Shown: in pieces, positions 63,236-64,000 of the stretch
Numbering within the stretch: the stretch's first letter is position 1
Layout of the letters: each line of letters starts with the position of its first letter
Source: Lachnospiraceae bacterium
GTDB taxonomy: Bacteria > Bacillota > Clostridia > Lachnospirales > Lachnospiraceae
Assembly (NCBI GenBank): GCA_910575155.1
Contig: CAJTDX010000006.1
Span: 106,320 to 170,319 of the forward strand
DNA length: 64,000 nt
Direction: 5' to 3'
The notes under the pieces: generated by a model
The model's input: only the letters and a program-made list of their open reading frames with translations
The model's database searches: none
Told to the model about the DNA's origin: nothing
Program-made: the position numbers and the translations under genes

Positions 63236-63760
63236 TCAAGATCCGCCGCCTGTTCCCAAAGCCTGCGGACTGACTCCTTCTAAGTTCAGCAGCCAGCGCT
63301 TCCTGTCAAGTCCGCTGGCATATCCTGTCAGGCTTCCGTCTGTCCCGATCACTCTGTGGCAGGGAACAATGATGGCAATTTTATTCCTTCCCACAGCTCC
63401 TCCTACCGCCTGCGCCGACATCCTGGCAACTCTTCTGTGTTTTGCAATTTCCTGCGCGATCTCTCCGTAGGAAACAGTCTTCCCATACGGAATCTTCAGA
63501 AGAATGTTCCAGACCTCCATCTGAAACGCCGTCCCCTTCATATGAAGCGGCGGCATATGCCCGGGCTTTCTGCCGGAAAAATAGACATCGAGCCACTCCT
63601 TTGTCTGTACAAACACGGACAGTTCTTTCTCCCCGCCCTGCAATTCAGAACGCTGCGCCTGATACTTCGCCCCCTCAAACCACAGTCCGTCCAGACCGGT
63701 CTCGCCGCCAGTGAGCAGAAGCTCTCCCAAAGGAGATTTATAATAACTGATATATTGCAT
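63236..63760 (-). CDS. ogt: Methylated-DNA--protein-cysteine methyltransferase
   Basis: This 174-residue repair protein removes O6-methyl groups from guanine in one suicidal step. The active-site cysteine is in IVPCHRVIG, and the binding helix is KIPYGKTVSYGEIA followed by RRVARMSAQAVGGAVGRN. A ribosome site GGAGG is 10 nt upstream. The N-terminal part (SPLGELLLTGGETGLDGLWFEG) is the usual ferredoxin-like domain. It is the second alkylation-repair gene of the window after the AlkD-like gene. Confidence 0.95.
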   Translation of the reverse strand: MQYISYYKSPLGELLLTGGETGLDGLWFEGAKYQAQRSELQGGEKELSVFVQTKEWLDVYFSGRKPGHMPPLHMKGTAFQMEVWNILLKIPYGKTVSYGEIAQEIAKHRRVARMSAQAVGGAVGRNKIAIIVPCHRVIGTDGSLTGYASGLDRKRWLLNLEGVSPQALGTGGGS

Positions 63761-63812
63761 AACACCGCATCCTCCGCCGTTTTTTCTAACGTAAATACCT
63801 CGGTCCCCGCCT

Positions 63813-63875
63813 CTATTGCTTTTTCATATACTGCGTATAGGGAATATCCGGATCAAACTGAATCCCTGCATGCAT
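63813..63875 (-). CDS. Possible short peptide, 20 codons
   Basis: A frame from ATG 63875 reads MHAGIQFDPDIPYTQYMKKQ. A perfect AGGAGG (63894-63899) lies 18 nt before the ATG, which is too far for normal initiation. It is placed upstream of ogt. The peptide has no recognised family. It may be a leader peptide or the end of a lost gene. Confidence 0.2.
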   Translation of the reverse strand: MHAGIQFDPDIPYTQYMKKQ

Positions 63876-63965
63876 ATTCGAGCTGTTGACAAACCTCCTA
63901 ATTCGTAAATGTCACAAGATATCATGATAAAAATCTAGCAAAAATAACAGAAATATTCCAAAGAA

Positions 63966-63991
63966 AAAAGTCATGGTTCTCTATGCCATGG
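63966..63991 (-). terminator. Terminator of a gene beyond the right edge
   Basis: On the minus strand CATGG/CCATG closes a short loop and is followed by ACTTTTTTC. The transcribed gene lies outside the window. Confidence 0.65.
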
Positions 63992-64000
63992 CCTTTATCA

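Overview
The window looks like a chromosomal segment from a Lachnospiraceae-type Clostridia (Bacillota). The evidence is moderate GC content, AGGAGG-type ribosome binding sites, YesM/YesN two-component systems, secreted proteins ending in fibronectin-III-like repeats typical of gut Lachnospiraceae, LytR-CpsA-Psr wall proteins and a yceC-H-like TerD/TelA cluster. Most genes are on the minus strand. No taxon can be fixed from the sequence alone.

Layout. 1-1644: a YesM-type kinase (cut by the window edge) and its AraC-type regulator. 1783-4870: a threonine-branch operon (ACT protein, homoserine dehydrogenase, apgM-like proposed homoserine kinase). 4917-6039: prfB with a programmed +1 frameshift. 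6211-6906: AlkD-like glycosylase. 6892-10114: a sensor kinase with a sugar-binding lipoprotein but no regulator or permease beside it. 10218-17689: lipoprotein amidase, pyruvate kinase, carbamate kinase, HtrA protease and a DUF2130 protein. 17873-18313: a MITE-like element with imperfect terminal inverted repeats and two large hairpins. 18358-24336: exopolysaccharide/wall operon (sugar-phosphate transferase, two GT2 enzymes, LCP protein, GlmS). 24533-35972: more wall genes (GT2, glucosaminidase, amidase, a FN3 protein, a second LCP protein) and a diguanylate cyclase. 36221-38884: an accessory island holding a candidate C-rich small RNA, an orphan phage tape-measure gene, a highly structured RNA resembling a HEARO/omega RNA without its IscB/IsrB nuclease, and gene fragments. 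38934-46267: a secreted GH3 glycosidase with permuted domains, then a binding protein divergent from a kinase/regulator pair. 46485-49265: a large cyclic-nucleotide-binding-domain protein and a DUF1700 protein. 49435-49508: tRNA-Arg(ACG), followed by Uma2 and a broken hicB. 50651-52015: MATE transporter. 52143-63199: a co-directional stress operon (YceG-like/trypsin fusion, rhomboid, YceG, TelA, three TerD, Ca2+ ATPase, HAD phosphatase). 63236-63760: ogt.

Working together: the central third builds and remodels the envelope. The right end looks like a calcium/envelope-stress module in which TerD proteins (Ca2+ binding), a Ca2+ pump, TelA/YceG and two membrane-linked proteases are co-transcribed. 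The most unusual part is the accessory island at 36.2-38.9 kb.
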